DNA of 20,173 bases from an uncultured Prevotellaceae bacterium (lineage in GTDB: Bacteria > Bacteroidota > Bacteroidia > Bacteroidales > Bacteroidaceae): NCBI GenBank assembly GCA_946539475.1, contig CAMNHM010000036.1:1-20173 (forward strand), read 5' to 3'. The notes below the pieces were generated by a model. The model made no database searches. It was not told where the DNA came from and saw nothing but the letters and a program-made list of their open reading frames with translations. Position 1 is the stretch's first letter, and every line of letters starts with the position of its first letter. The position numbers were made by a program, and so were the translations under genes. This document shows positions 5,643 through 14,002 of this stretch, piece by piece.

Positions 5643-7445
5643 ATGCTAAAGACTTTATATAAGCAAATTGGAGAATACGGACGGGCCTCGCTGGCCACAC
5701 CTCTGCTGACGGCACTGGAGGTCGTCATGGACGTGCTCATACCCTACGTCACGGCAATGCTGATCGACAAGGGCATCATGATGGGCGACATGCAGGCCGT
5801 CTACAAATACGGGCTGCTGATGGTTGGGATGGCATTCCTCTCGCTGCTGTTCGGCATCCTGGCCGGACGCGTATCAGCGTATGCTGCCACGGGCTTTGCC
5901 TCCAACCTGCGGCGTGCGATGTACAGGAACATCCAGACTTTCTCGTTCCAGGATATCGACCGCTACTCGACGAGCGGGCTGGTGACGCGCATGACAACCG
6001 ATGTGAACGCGCTGCAGAACGCTTTCCAACAGATTCTGCGGGTGACGGTGCGGGCGCCTTTCCGACTGTTGCTCTCGATTGTGATGTGCCTGGTGATCGA
6101 CCCGCGACTGTCGCTGATCTTCATCGTGGCAATGATTGTGCTGGGTGTCAGCCTATACCTTATTATTACGCGCGTGGCACGACTGTTCCAGCAGGTGTTT
6201 GTGAAGTACGACGAGCTGAACCAGAGCGTGCAGGAGAACGTGCAAGCCATCAGAGTGGTGAAGGCATTTGTGCGCGAGGACTATGAAAACGAGAAGTTCG
6301 GTAAGGCTGCCGACGGACTGTATCGCCTTTATACTAAGGCAGAAAGCCTGATGGCGCTCAATCATCCCGTGATGAACATGGTGGTCTACGGATGTATCAT
6401 AGCCCTGAGCTGGTGGGGTGCACATTTCATCGTTGCCGGCACGCTGACGACGGGCGAGCTGGCATCGCTGTTCACCTATGTGATGTCGATCCTACAGGCG
6501 CTGATGATGCTCTCGATGATCTTTGTCATGCTGACACAGAGCGCCGCATCGGCAAAACGCGTGACGGAGGTGATCAGGCACCAGCCTACGATTGTGAATC
6601 CGGAAACGCCGGTGACGACGGTGGAGGACGGCAGCGTGGAATTCCGTTCCGTCCGTTTCGACTATGACAACGACGCGACAGCGGAAGCTGCCGGCACAGC
6701 CTCTTCGCTGCGGCCTGCTCAGCACAGGCGGTCGGCGCTCTACAACGTCAGCTTCCGCATAGAGAGCGGCGAGACGATTGGCGTCATTGGCGGCACGGGA
6801 AGCGGAAAGTCGACGCTGGTGAACCTCATCAGCCGGCTGTACGATACGGGGCAGGGCGAGGTGCTCGTCGGCGGAAGAAATGTCAGGGACTACGACCTGA
6901 CGGTGCTGCGCGACGCCGTGGCGGTGGTACTGCAGAAGAACACCCTGTTCAGCGGCACCGTGATGGACAATCTGCGATGGGGCAAGGGCGATGCCACGCT
7001 CGACGAGTGCCGCGAGGCCTGTCGTATGGCACAGGCCGACGACTTCATCATGGAGATGCCCGATGGCTACGACACCCACATCGAGCAGGGCGGTACCAAC
7101 GTGTCGGGTGGCCAGAAGCAACGCCTGTGTATCGCTCGCGCCTTGCTGAAACGTCCACAGATACTGGTCCTCGACGACTCTACGTCGGCCTGTGACACTC
7201 GCACTGACGCCTTGATACAGCGTGCCTTCCGCGAGCAGCTGCCGGCGATGACGAAGGTGATTATCGCACAGCGTATCTCGAGCGTTGAACACTGCGACCG
7301 CATCCTAGTGATGGACAACGGCATGGTGACAGGTTTCGACACCCATGAGCAACTGCTCAGGACGAACGCCCTCTACAAGGAGATCTACGACATACAGACC
7401 AGCGACAGCGGCGATTTCGACGCCGTGAAAGGAGGTGCAGCATGA
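5643..7445 (+). CDS. ABC exporter half-transporter, degenerate-site subunit
   Basis: A 600-residue inner-membrane protein. The type I exporter membrane domain with six hydrophobic helices covers about residues 15-315, and the nucleotide-binding domain about 333-590. Walker A is GGTGSGKST (about 383-391), the signature is VSGGQKQR (about 487-494) and Walker B is ILVLDDS (about 507-513). Asp replaces the catalytic Glu after Walker B, and the switch motif reads AQR instead of AHR. Both changes mark the non-hydrolysing ATP site of heterodimeric exporters such as TM287/288, BmrCD and LmrCD. Between the A-loop tyrosine (FDY, about 341) and ALYNVSF there is an extra Ala/Arg-rich stretch of about 20 residues. 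ATG 5643 is chosen because the upstream TTG lies in the promoter. The stop overlaps the next start (ATGA). Lipid, peptide or drug export is possible; the substrate cannot be read from the sequence. Confidence 0.93.
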   Translation: MLKTLYKQIGEYGRASLATPLLTALEVVMDVLIPYVTAMLIDKGIMMGDMQAVYKYGLLMVGMAFLSLLFGILAGRVSAYAATGFASNLRRAMYRNIQTFSFQDIDRYSTSGLVTRMTTDVNALQNAFQQILRVTVRAPFRLLLSIVMCLVIDPRLSLIFIVAMIVLGVSLYLIITRVARLFQQVFVKYDELNQSVQENVQAIRVVKAFVREDYENEKFGKAADGLYRLYTKAESLMALNHPVMNMVVYGCIIALSWWGAHFIVAGTLTTGELASLFTYVMSILQALMMLSMIFVMLTQSAASAKRVTEVIRHQPTIVNPETPVTTVEDGSVEFRSVRFDYDNDATAEAAGTASSLRPAQHRRSALYNVSFRIESGETIGVIGGTGSGKSTLVNLISRLYDTGQGEVLVGGRNVRDYDLTVLRDAVAVVLQKNTLFSGTVMDNLRWGKGDATLDECREACRMAQADDFIMEMPDGYDTHIEQGGTNVSGGQKQRLCIARALLKRPQILVLDDSTSACDTRTDALIQRAFREQLPAMTKVIIAQRISSVEHCDRILVMDNGMVTGFDTHEQLLRTNALYKEIYDIQTSDSGDFDAVKGGAA

Positions 7446-9283
7446 GACAGCCATCCTTCGGACGAGCTCCACGCGGGCCACAGGGGCATCAGGCAGGGTT
7501 CCAAAAAGCCACGAAGCAGCAGAAGCAGGTGATGCGCCGCCTCTTTACCTTCGTGCTGAGACACTATAAGTTAAGTATTGTCACAGTGTTGGCATGTATC
7601 GTCGTGAGCAGTATCACCTCGCTGATGTCGACGTTGTTCACCCGTACGCTCATCGACGACTATATCACACCGCTGACGCAGGTGGCGAATCCCGAATATG
7701 AATCGCTGTTGCAGACATTGTTCAAACTGGGAATGATACTGTTGCTGGGTGTCGTCGCCTCGTACACCTATAACCGGCTGATGATCAATGTCTCGCAAGG
7801 AACGATGCTACGCTTGCGTAAGCAGATATTCGAGCGGATGGAGCGTCTGCCCATCAGCTATTTCGACAGCCATTCGCACGGCGAGCTGATGTCGGTGTAC
7901 ACTAACGACGTCGACTCGCTGCGGCAGATGATCTCGACGGCGATGGCGCAGGTGTTCTCTAGTGTGATAACGATCGTGGCAACATTCACGTCGATGATTG
8001 TCCTGTCGGTGCCACTGACGCTCGTCAGCATCGGCATTGCGGCCGTCATGATGGTGTCGACGACGAAGCTGGGAAAGTGGTCGAGAGGCTTCTTCCGTAC
8101 GCAGCAGGAGAGTCTGGCCAGCGTGAATGGCTTCATCGAGGAGATGATGACGGGTCAGAAGGTGGTGAAGGTGTTCTGCCATGAAGACGAGGCCATCGCT
8201 CAGTTTGAGACGATTAACGAACGGCTGCGCCAGTCGGCTTATAATGCCAATAAGATTGCAAACATCGTGATGCCTGTCAACGGCAACCTCGGCAATCTGG
8301 GTTATGTGCTGCTGGCAGTGGTGGGTGCCACACTGGCACTCTCCGGACGGTGGGAACTGTCTCTGGGAACGATCGTTGCCTTTCTGCAGCTGAACAAAAG
8401 CTTCACGCAGCCGATCAGCCATGTAAGCCAGCAGATCAACTCCGTGCTGAATGCCTCGGTGGGTGCTGAGCGCGTATTTGCCCTGGGCGATGCCGAGCCT
8501 GAGGTGGATGAGGGGCATCAGGAACTCAGAGACCCGAACGGCGACGTGGATTTCCGCGACGTGGACTTTGGCTATGTGGCAGAGAAACAGGTGCTCTTCG
8601 ATATCGACATCAACACCCAGCCCGGGCAGAAGATTGCTTTTGTAGGCGGTACGGGAGCGGGAAAGACGACGATTATCAACCTCATCAACCGCTTCTACGA
8701 CATCCAGAAGGGCGAGATACTCTACGACGGCATACCCATCACTGACATCTCGAAACGGTCGTTGCGACGCAGCATGACCATCGTGTTGCAGGAGACACAC
8801 CTCTTTACCGGCACCGTTATCGACAATATCCGTTACGGCTGTCTGGAGGCCACTGACGACGACTGCATACGTGCAGCACAGCTGGTGGGAGCTCACGATT
8901 TCATACGCCGTCTGGCCAATGGCTACCAGACACAGCTGCAGGGCGACGGAGGCAACCTCTCGCAAGGAGAGCGGCAGCTGCTGGCCATCGCACGTGCGGC
9001 AGTGGCCAACCCGCCGGTGCTGATTCTCGACGAGGCCACCAGCTCCATCGATACCCGCACGGAGCAGCTCGTGCAGCGAGGCATGGACAGCATTATGAAA
9101 GGCCGCACCACCTTCGTCATCGCCCACCGTCTGAGTACCGTCCGCAATGCCGACCAGATTATCGTCCTCGACCACGGACGCATCGCCGAACATGGCACAC
9201 ACGAGGAGCTACTGGCCCTGAAAGGACAGTACTATGAGCTGTACACTGGGCATAGCATCGACAGTACATCTGCACATTCATAA
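7442..9283 (+). CDS. ABC exporter half-transporter, catalytic-site subunit
   Basis: A 613-residue partner of the preceding subunit. The basic, Gln-rich N-terminal extension is about 30 residues long, the six-helix membrane domain lies at about 40-340, and the nucleotide-binding domain at about 365-605. Walker A is GGTGAGKTT (402-410), Walker B is VLILDEA with the catalytic Glu (about 531), and the switch histidine is in IAHRLST (about 562). The signature is LSQGE rather than LSGGQ. In the dimer this altered signature faces the Walker motifs of the first subunit, giving one degenerate and one consensus ATP site. The start overlaps the previous stop by 4 nt, which supports coupled translation. 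The encoded substrate is unknown; the family includes lipid flippases and multidrug exporters. Confidence 0.93.
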   Translation: MRQPSFGRAPRGPQGHQAGFQKATKQQKQVMRRLFTFVLRHYKLSIVTVLACIVVSSITSLMSTLFTRTLIDDYITPLTQVANPEYESLLQTLFKLGMILLLGVVASYTYNRLMINVSQGTMLRLRKQIFERMERLPISYFDSHSHGELMSVYTNDVDSLRQMISTAMAQVFSSVITIVATFTSMIVLSVPLTLVSIGIAAVMMVSTTKLGKWSRGFFRTQQESLASVNGFIEEMMTGQKVVKVFCHEDEAIAQFETINERLRQSAYNANKIANIVMPVNGNLGNLGYVLLAVVGATLALSGRWELSLGTIVAFLQLNKSFTQPISHVSQQINSVLNASVGAERVFALGDAEPEVDEGHQELRDPNGDVDFRDVDFGYVAEKQVLFDIDINTQPGQKIAFVGGTGAGKTTIINLINRFYDIQKGEILYDGIPITDISKRSLRRSMTIVLQETHLFTGTVIDNIRYGCLEATDDDCIRAAQLVGAHDFIRRLANGYQTQLQGDGGNLSQGERQLLAIARAAVANPPVLILDEATSSIDTRTEQLVQRGMDSIMKGRTTFVIAHRLSTVRNADQIIVLDHGRIAEHGTHEELLALKGQYYELYTGHSIDSTSAHS

Positions 9284-9292
9284 CAGACATTA

Positions 9293-9324
9293 TAACAAAC
9301 TTCAAAACAAACTTCTAAACAAAC
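9293..9324 (+). repeat. 12-nt repeat in the leader of the acetylesterase gene
   Basis: TAACAAACTTCA, AAACAAACTTCT and a partial AAACAAAC run directly into the ATG at 9325. This A-rich, structure-free leader is typical of translation starts in this phylum, which do not rely on Shine-Dalgarno pairing. No promoter is visible in the 41-nt gap after the ABC gene. Confidence 0.6.
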
Positions 9325-10572
9325 ATGAAAAAAACTATCGCTACAACAATGATCGCGTTGCTGCCCTCGCTGATGATGGCGCAGGTGTTTGACTTCGACC
9401 TGAGGAATCCTCAGCCTGTGTACTCGCAGGAGACAGGCTACGGCTACGACATCCTGCCGGCTCCCAACATGAAGAAACCCACTGCCGACCCGTTCTATTT
9501 CTCGGTGAAGGTGCCCGATGGCAACTACCGCGTGCGAGTGGTATTGGGCGGAGTGAAGAATGGTAACACGACGGTACGTGCCGAGGGACGCCGACTGATG
9601 GCAGAGAACGTCGTAACGCCTAAGAAGAAAGACCAGCAGACGGTGGAGTTCGTCGTGAACAAACGCTCGACGCTGATTGAGGGTGACAAGCATGTCAGAA
9701 TCAAGGACCGCGAGCGGGGATACCTCACCTGGGACGAGAAGCTGACGCTGGAGTTCAACGGACCGCAGCCCGCCGTGAGCAGCATCCACATCGAGCGCGA
9801 TGATCAGGTGCCGACGCTCTATCTCTGTGGCAACAGCACTGTCGTCGACCAGGCTAACGAGCCCTGGGCCTCATGGGGACAGATGATCACCCGATTCTTC
9901 GGCCCCGACGTGGCAATCAGCAACCATGCCGAGAGCGGACTTACCGCCAGGTCGTTTATCGGTTCAAACCGTCTGGACAAGATCCTGCAGACGCTGAAGA
10001 AGGGCGACTACGTGTTCGTAGAGTTCGGACACAACGACGAGAAGGAGCGCCAGCCAGGCGACGGTGCGTGGTATCACTACCAGTACCAGCTGAAAATCTT
10101 TATCGATCGCGTGCGCGGCAAGGGTGCTGACATCGTGTTCTGTACACCCACGCAGCGTCGTACGTTTGGCAGCGACAACAAGACACTGACAAACTCGCAT
10201 GGCGATTTCCCTGCAGCAATGAAGATGGTGGCCGAGAAGGAGCATGTGCCTCTGATTGACCTCAACCAGATGACGAAGGTCTTCTTTGAGACACTGGGCG
10301 TGGAGGACTCGAAGCGTGCTCTCGTGCACTATCCGGCAAACACTTATGACAACCAGCCGAGAGCTCTTGCCGACAATACGCACTTCAATCCTTACGGCGC
10401 CTACGAGGTGGCGAAATGTGTGGTGATGGGCATCAAGCAGCTTGGATTGCCTATAGCAAAGTATCTGAGACCGGACTGGAAGGACTTCAATCCTGCCCAG
10501 CCCGACGACTGGAGGACCTTCCAATGGTCGCCGTCGAAACAGGCCGACGTTGAGAAGCCTGACGGGAACTAA
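9325..10572 (+). CDS. SGNH-hydrolase, rhamnogalacturonan acetylesterase-like (CE12)
   Basis: A secreted 415-residue esterase predicted to remove acetyl groups from pectic rhamnogalacturonan. The signal peptide is MKKTIATTMIALLPSLMMAQ, with cleavage near residue 19. Residues 20-150 form a beta-rich accessory domain (FDFDL..., DGNYRVRVVLGG) and residues 163-380 the SGNH domain. SGNH blocks are CGNST with nucleophile Ser171, NHAESGLTARSF (block II Gly205), EFGHNDEK (Asn237) and DNTHFNPYGA (Asp350/His353). The next genes but one and its own family point to rhamnogalacturonan I breakdown with the GH106-like enzyme. It starts 41 nt after the ABC exporter gene without an obvious promoter. Activity on other acetylated sugars cannot be excluded. 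Confidence 0.88.
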   Translation: MKKTIATTMIALLPSLMMAQVFDFDLRNPQPVYSQETGYGYDILPAPNMKKPTADPFYFSVKVPDGNYRVRVVLGGVKNGNTTVRAEGRRLMAENVVTPKKKDQQTVEFVVNKRSTLIEGDKHVRIKDRERGYLTWDEKLTLEFNGPQPAVSSIHIERDDQVPTLYLCGNSTVVDQANEPWASWGQMITRFFGPDVAISNHAESGLTARSFIGSNRLDKILQTLKKGDYVFVEFGHNDEKERQPGDGAWYHYQYQLKIFIDRVRGKGADIVFCTPTQRRTFGSDNKTLTNSHGDFPAAMKMVAEKEHVPLIDLNQMTKVFFETLGVEDSKRALVHYPANTYDNQPRALADNTHFNPYGAYEVAKCVVMGIKQLGLPIAKYLRPDWKDFNPAQPDDWRTFQWSPSKQADVEKPDGN

Positions 10573-10593
10573 TATGTAAAATTAGTGAGTACG

Positions 10594-11340
10594 ATGGGCG
10601 AAGACAAGGACTTCCTGCGGCAAGATAATAACTACCGGACGTTGAAGGCATTCCAAAAGGCGGAGTGCATCTACGACGTGACGTTTTATTTTGCTCATCG
10701 CTTCCTGAAGCCTGGTGATAGGACTATCGACCAGATGATTCAGGCAGCCCGCTCAGGGAAGCAAAACCTTGCCGAAGGAAATATCGACGGTATTACATCC
10801 AGAGAGATGGAAATGAAACTCACGAATGTCAACCGTGCTTCCCTCCATGAGCTGCTGCTCGACTACGAGGATTATCTTCGTGTGCGTGGTCTGGAACAGT
10901 GGAAGTATGATGACGCCCGTTGCCGCCAGACCCGTGCCTTTTGCAAGGCGCACCTCGACTCTGCCGTCTACAGGGAGAAAGTCAAGGAACGCTCCGACGA
11001 GACTATCGCCAATATCGCCATCACCCTGATCCATCAATGTGATGTCCTCATCAGAGGCCTTATAGAGTGGAAGAAGCGTGACTTCATTGAAAAAGGCGGA
11101 ATCAAGGAAGAAATGTATCGCGCCCGCAAGGAATGGCAGAAGCGCAATGGGGCCTATGGGAGCATTCCTTATGGGAGTAATGGGGGAAATGGGTTTAATG
11201 GGGCTAATGGGCTTAATGGGCAGAGTACAGCTCAGAACCAGCCCACTAAGCCCATTAACCCCATTAAGCCCATTTCCCCCACTAACCCCATTAACCCCAT
11301 CAACCCCATCCCAAATGAAGAAAAATCAAACAAAAGATAA
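10594..11340 (+). CDS. Four-helix-bundle (S23/IVP-like) protein with suffix domain and repetitive tail
   Basis: About 248 residues. Residues 12-155 resemble the four-helix-bundle family related to the protein encoded in 23S rRNA intervening sequences; the mark is AARSGKQNLAEG, followed by amphipathic helices. Residues 155-188 (LIRGLIEWKKRDFIEKGGIK...RARKEW) fit the TIGR04258-type suffix as I remember it. The tail has five Gly-X-Asn units (X = Ser, Gly, Phe, Ala, Leu), then eight Pro-[IT]-x units (PTK, PIN, PIK, PIS, PTN, PIN, PIN, PIP) and a basic end. ATG 10594 is preferred to GTG 10585, three codons upstream; neither has a clear ribosome site. It lies 21 nt after the esterase gene and 6 nt before the rhamnosidase gene, so it is co-transcribed with sugar enzymes although nothing links it to pectin. 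The molecular role is unknown; nucleic-acid binding is a reasonable guess. Confidence 0.82.
   Translation: MGEDKDFLRQDNNYRTLKAFQKAECIYDVTFYFAHRFLKPGDRTIDQMIQAARSGKQNLAEGNIDGITSREMEMKLTNVNRASLHELLLDYEDYLRVRGLEQWKYDDARCRQTRAFCKAHLDSAVYREKVKERSDETIANIAITLIHQCDVLIRGLIEWKKRDFIEKGGIKEEMYRARKEWQKRNGAYGSIPYGSNGGNGFNGANGLNGQSTAQNQPTKPINPIKPISPTNPINPINPIPNEEKSNKR
11178..11284 (+). repeat. Complementary 9-nt-period arrays forming a ~44-bp hairpin inside the gene
   Basis: The left arm 11178-11221 is a GGG-NNN-AAT array and the right arm 11241-11284 a CCC-A[TC]T-AA[CG]-type array. They pair at about 40 of 44 positions plus one G-U pair, leaving a 19-nt loop (11222-11240). The C-rich array runs on to about 11312 without a partner. 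The left arm also holds at least five G-tracts of three or more with short loops, which matches a G-quadruplex pattern. Both arms are in frame and encode the Gly-X-Asn and Pro-Ile-Asn tails. Confidence 0.85.
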
Positions 11341-11346
11341 AAAGTA

Positions 11347-13992
11347 ATGAGAAAACAACTTAGAGTTATGATAGGCATGTCGCTCGTTGGCAGCCTCTAC
11401 TTCGCAGCCCCAGCAAGGGCCCAGTCGTGGCCTACGCCTACCACGGAAGCCAAGGCTGGCGTGAGATGGTGGTGGCTGGGATCGGCTGTCGACAAGGAGA
11501 ACCTACAGTGGAATCTGCGGGAGTATGCTAAACATGGCATCGGTGCCGTAGAGATAACCCCGATATATGGCGTACAAGGCAATAGTGCCAACAACATCGA
11601 ATACCTCTCCGACAAGTGGCTCAGCATGCTGCGCTACACTCAGGAACAGGCCGACCGTAACGGCATCGAGCTCGACATGGCCACCGGAACGGGGTGGCCG
11701 TTCGGCGGCCCGTGGGTGCCGATGGAAGAGAGTGCCTGCAAGGCCGTCTTCGTCGAGAAGACCGTAGATGGGGATGAGGCTGGCATTCTCGATCTCAGTC
11801 CCTCTGAGCGTGACCGCAACAATGCCCGTCTGAACAAGGTCATGGTCTACACTCCCGACGGGAAGGCCTATGACGTCACCAGTCACGCGAAAGACAACAA
11901 GCTGGAGGTAGGGGCACTCTTAGGCAGTAACAGTGCCCTCCAGGGACAGCGCCCGCTTCGGGTAATGGCGTTGTACATCAAGTACGGCGTGATGAAGGTG
12001 AAGCGTGCTGCCCCCGGCGGTGAGGGGCTGGTCGTCGACCACTTCGACCGGAAAGCCGTCGCCAACTACCTGCAACATATCGAGCAGGCCTTTGAACGTA
12101 CGAAGACGCCCTATCCCCACACTTTCTTCAACGACTCCTACGAGGTGAGTGATGCCACATGGACGCCCACGCTGCTCGAGGAGTTTGAGAAACGACGCGG
12201 ATATAAGCTTGAAGAGCATTTCCCCGAGCTCTTAGGCCGCTCACAAGGTGGGAAAGTCCTCTCGGACTACCGTGAAACCCTCGGCGACCTGCTGTTGGAG
12301 AACTTCACCGAGCAGTGGACGGCATGGGCACATCGGCATGGTGCTATCACCCGCAACCAGGCCCACGGATCGCCAGCCAACCTCATCGACTGCTATGCTG
12401 CCGTCGACATCCCGGAGATTGAGGGCTTCGGACTGAGCGAGCTGGGCATCAAGGGACTACGTACCGACCCAGGTAAGACGCGTAAGAACGACTCCGACTA
12501 TTCGATGTTCAAGTATGCCCCTTCTGCAGCTCATGTCTGCGGCAAGCCCTACACGTCGAGCGAGACATTCACCTGGCTCACGGAGCACTTCCGCACGTCG
12601 TTGTCGCAGCTGAAGCCCGACCTCGACCTGATGTTCTGCGCTGGCGTGAACCACATGTTCTTCCACGGCACCTGCTACAGTCCGAAGGATGACGAGTGGC
12701 CCGGGTGGAAGTTCTATGCATCCATCGACATGAGTCCTACGAACACGATATGGCGCGACGCACCCTACTTCATGCAGTATGTGGAGCGATGCCAGAGCTT
12801 CCTGCAGTGGGGACAGCCCGACAACGACTTCCTCGTGCTGGTGCCCGTACGCGACGCCTGGAAGAAGAATCCTGGCAGGCTTCTCATGCAGTTCTCTATC
12901 CATGCCATGGGACAGCTCATGCCGGAGTTCCGTCAGGCAATACTCGACATCGACCGTGCCGGCTTTGACTGTGACTATATCTCTGAGCGTCTGTTGATGA
13001 ACACCCGATGCGAGGGCGGACGCCTTGTCACGGAGGGTGGCACCAGCTATCGCGGACTGATCATCCCCGGCAGTGGGGAGATGGCCGACATGGTGAAGCA
13101 GCATGTCGAGCGTCTAAAGGCGCAGGGCGCACACGTGATGTATGGCATCGACGCCCAGCAGATGGCAGAGACAGCCAAGTCGGAACCCATGAAGACACGC
13201 CTTGGACTGAAAGCCATACGTAGGAAGAATGCTACAGGCTATCACTACTTTATCGCCAACCTGACGTCGGAAGACATCCATCAGCGGGTGCCGCTGGCAG
13301 TGGCCTTCAAGGATGCGAAATGGTTCAACCCCCTGAATGGCGAGATCAGCGACGTGGCCTTCGATGGCAATGGCGTCGACATCTGCCTGCGAAGCGGCGA
13401 GTCGATGATCCTGCAGACGTTTGACAAGCCTGTTACTGCTATCGAAAAAGCCGAAACGACGTCAATCGACAAGCGTAGCAATGTCGAAGGACGGCAGATT
13501 TCTCTCGACGGTCCCTGGACACTGTCGTTCGTCGAGGAAGCTCCCAAGGTGGGGAAGACCTACCAGCTGGCACACCTGCAAAGCTGGGAAGGCCTCGACG
13601 AGCAGACCAAAGTGACGATGGGAACGGGCGTTTATACCACCCATGTGAAGATGTCGAAGAAGGATCGCCCCGAAAGCCATTGGCTGATCGACCTTGGCGA
13701 TGTGAGGGAGTCGGCACGCGTATATATCAACGGCACGTTCGTTGGCTGTGCGTGGTCGGTGCCCTTCGTGCTCGACACCAAGGGAGCCCTGCGTGTCGGT
13801 GATAACGAGGTGCGCATCGAGGTGACCAACCTGCCTGCCAACCGCATCAGCGACCTCGACAGGAAAGGCGTGAAATGGCGTAAGATGGAGGAGATCAACG
13901 TCGTCGACATCAACTATCGCAAGACCACCTACGACCAGTGGGAACCCATGCCCAGTGGCCTGAACAGTGCCGTGAAGCTTATCATGAAATAA
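11347..13992 (+). CDS. GH106-like alpha-L-rhamnosidase, secreted
   Basis: An 881-residue glycoside hydrolase expected to release terminal alpha-L-rhamnose from pectic or other glycans in the periplasm or at the cell surface. The signal peptide ends at APARA-QS (about residue 25). The N-terminal catalytic region shows GVRWWWLGSAV, HGIGAVEITPIYG, ELDMATGTGWPFGGPW, FFNDSYEV (about 261-267), QAHGSPANLIDCYAAVDIPE, SSETFTW (Glu about 406) and GVNHMFFHGTCYSP (about 433-446), all typical of this family. Which Glu residues act in catalysis cannot be settled here. About residues 720-881 form a galactose-binding or GH2-like beta-sandwich (SLDGPWTLSF, YINGTFVGCAW). It is somewhat shorter than the roughly 1100-residue enzymes such as BT0986. 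It follows the four-helix gene by 6 nt, so it is the same transcript. Confidence 0.8.
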   Translation: MRKQLRVMIGMSLVGSLYFAAPARAQSWPTPTTEAKAGVRWWWLGSAVDKENLQWNLREYAKHGIGAVEITPIYGVQGNSANNIEYLSDKWLSMLRYTQEQADRNGIELDMATGTGWPFGGPWVPMEESACKAVFVEKTVDGDEAGILDLSPSERDRNNARLNKVMVYTPDGKAYDVTSHAKDNKLEVGALLGSNSALQGQRPLRVMALYIKYGVMKVKRAAPGGEGLVVDHFDRKAVANYLQHIEQAFERTKTPYPHTFFNDSYEVSDATWTPTLLEEFEKRRGYKLEEHFPELLGRSQGGKVLSDYRETLGDLLLENFTEQWTAWAHRHGAITRNQAHGSPANLIDCYAAVDIPEIEGFGLSELGIKGLRTDPGKTRKNDSDYSMFKYAPSAAHVCGKPYTSSETFTWLTEHFRTSLSQLKPDLDLMFCAGVNHMFFHGTCYSPKDDEWPGWKFYASIDMSPTNTIWRDAPYFMQYVERCQSFLQWGQPDNDFLVLVPVRDAWKKNPGRLLMQFSIHAMGQLMPEFRQAILDIDRAGFDCDYISERLLMNTRCEGGRLVTEGGTSYRGLIIPGSGEMADMVKQHVERLKAQGAHVMYGIDAQQMAETAKSEPMKTRLGLKAIRRKNATGYHYFIANLTSEDIHQRVPLAVAFKDAKWFNPLNGEISDVAFDGNGVDICLRSGESMILQTFDKPVTAIEKAETTSIDKRSNVEGRQISLDGPWTLSFVEEAPKVGKTYQLAHLQSWEGLDEQTKVTMGTGVYTTHVKMSKKDRPESHWLIDLGDVRESARVYINGTFVGCAWSVPFVLDTKGALRVGDNEVRIEVTNLPANRISDLDRKGVKWRKMEEINVVDINYRKTTYDQWEPMPSGLNSAVKLIMK

Positions 13993-14002
13993 CAATAAAG
14001 CT

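Noticed and set aside
6492..7292. 266-codon minus-strand open frame
   Set aside because: Antisense of the first ABC subunit's ATP-binding domain; no family resemblance.
7808..9202. 464-codon minus-strand open frame
   Set aside because: It lies opposite the second ABC subunit, whose Walker, signature and switch motifs are intact; the shadow is His/Val-rich nonsense.
11078..11347. Plus-strand frame with MGLMGLMG and PLTPLTP repeats
   Set aside because: Out-of-frame reading of the same 9-nt arrays; the four-helix-bundle frame has the recognisable domain.
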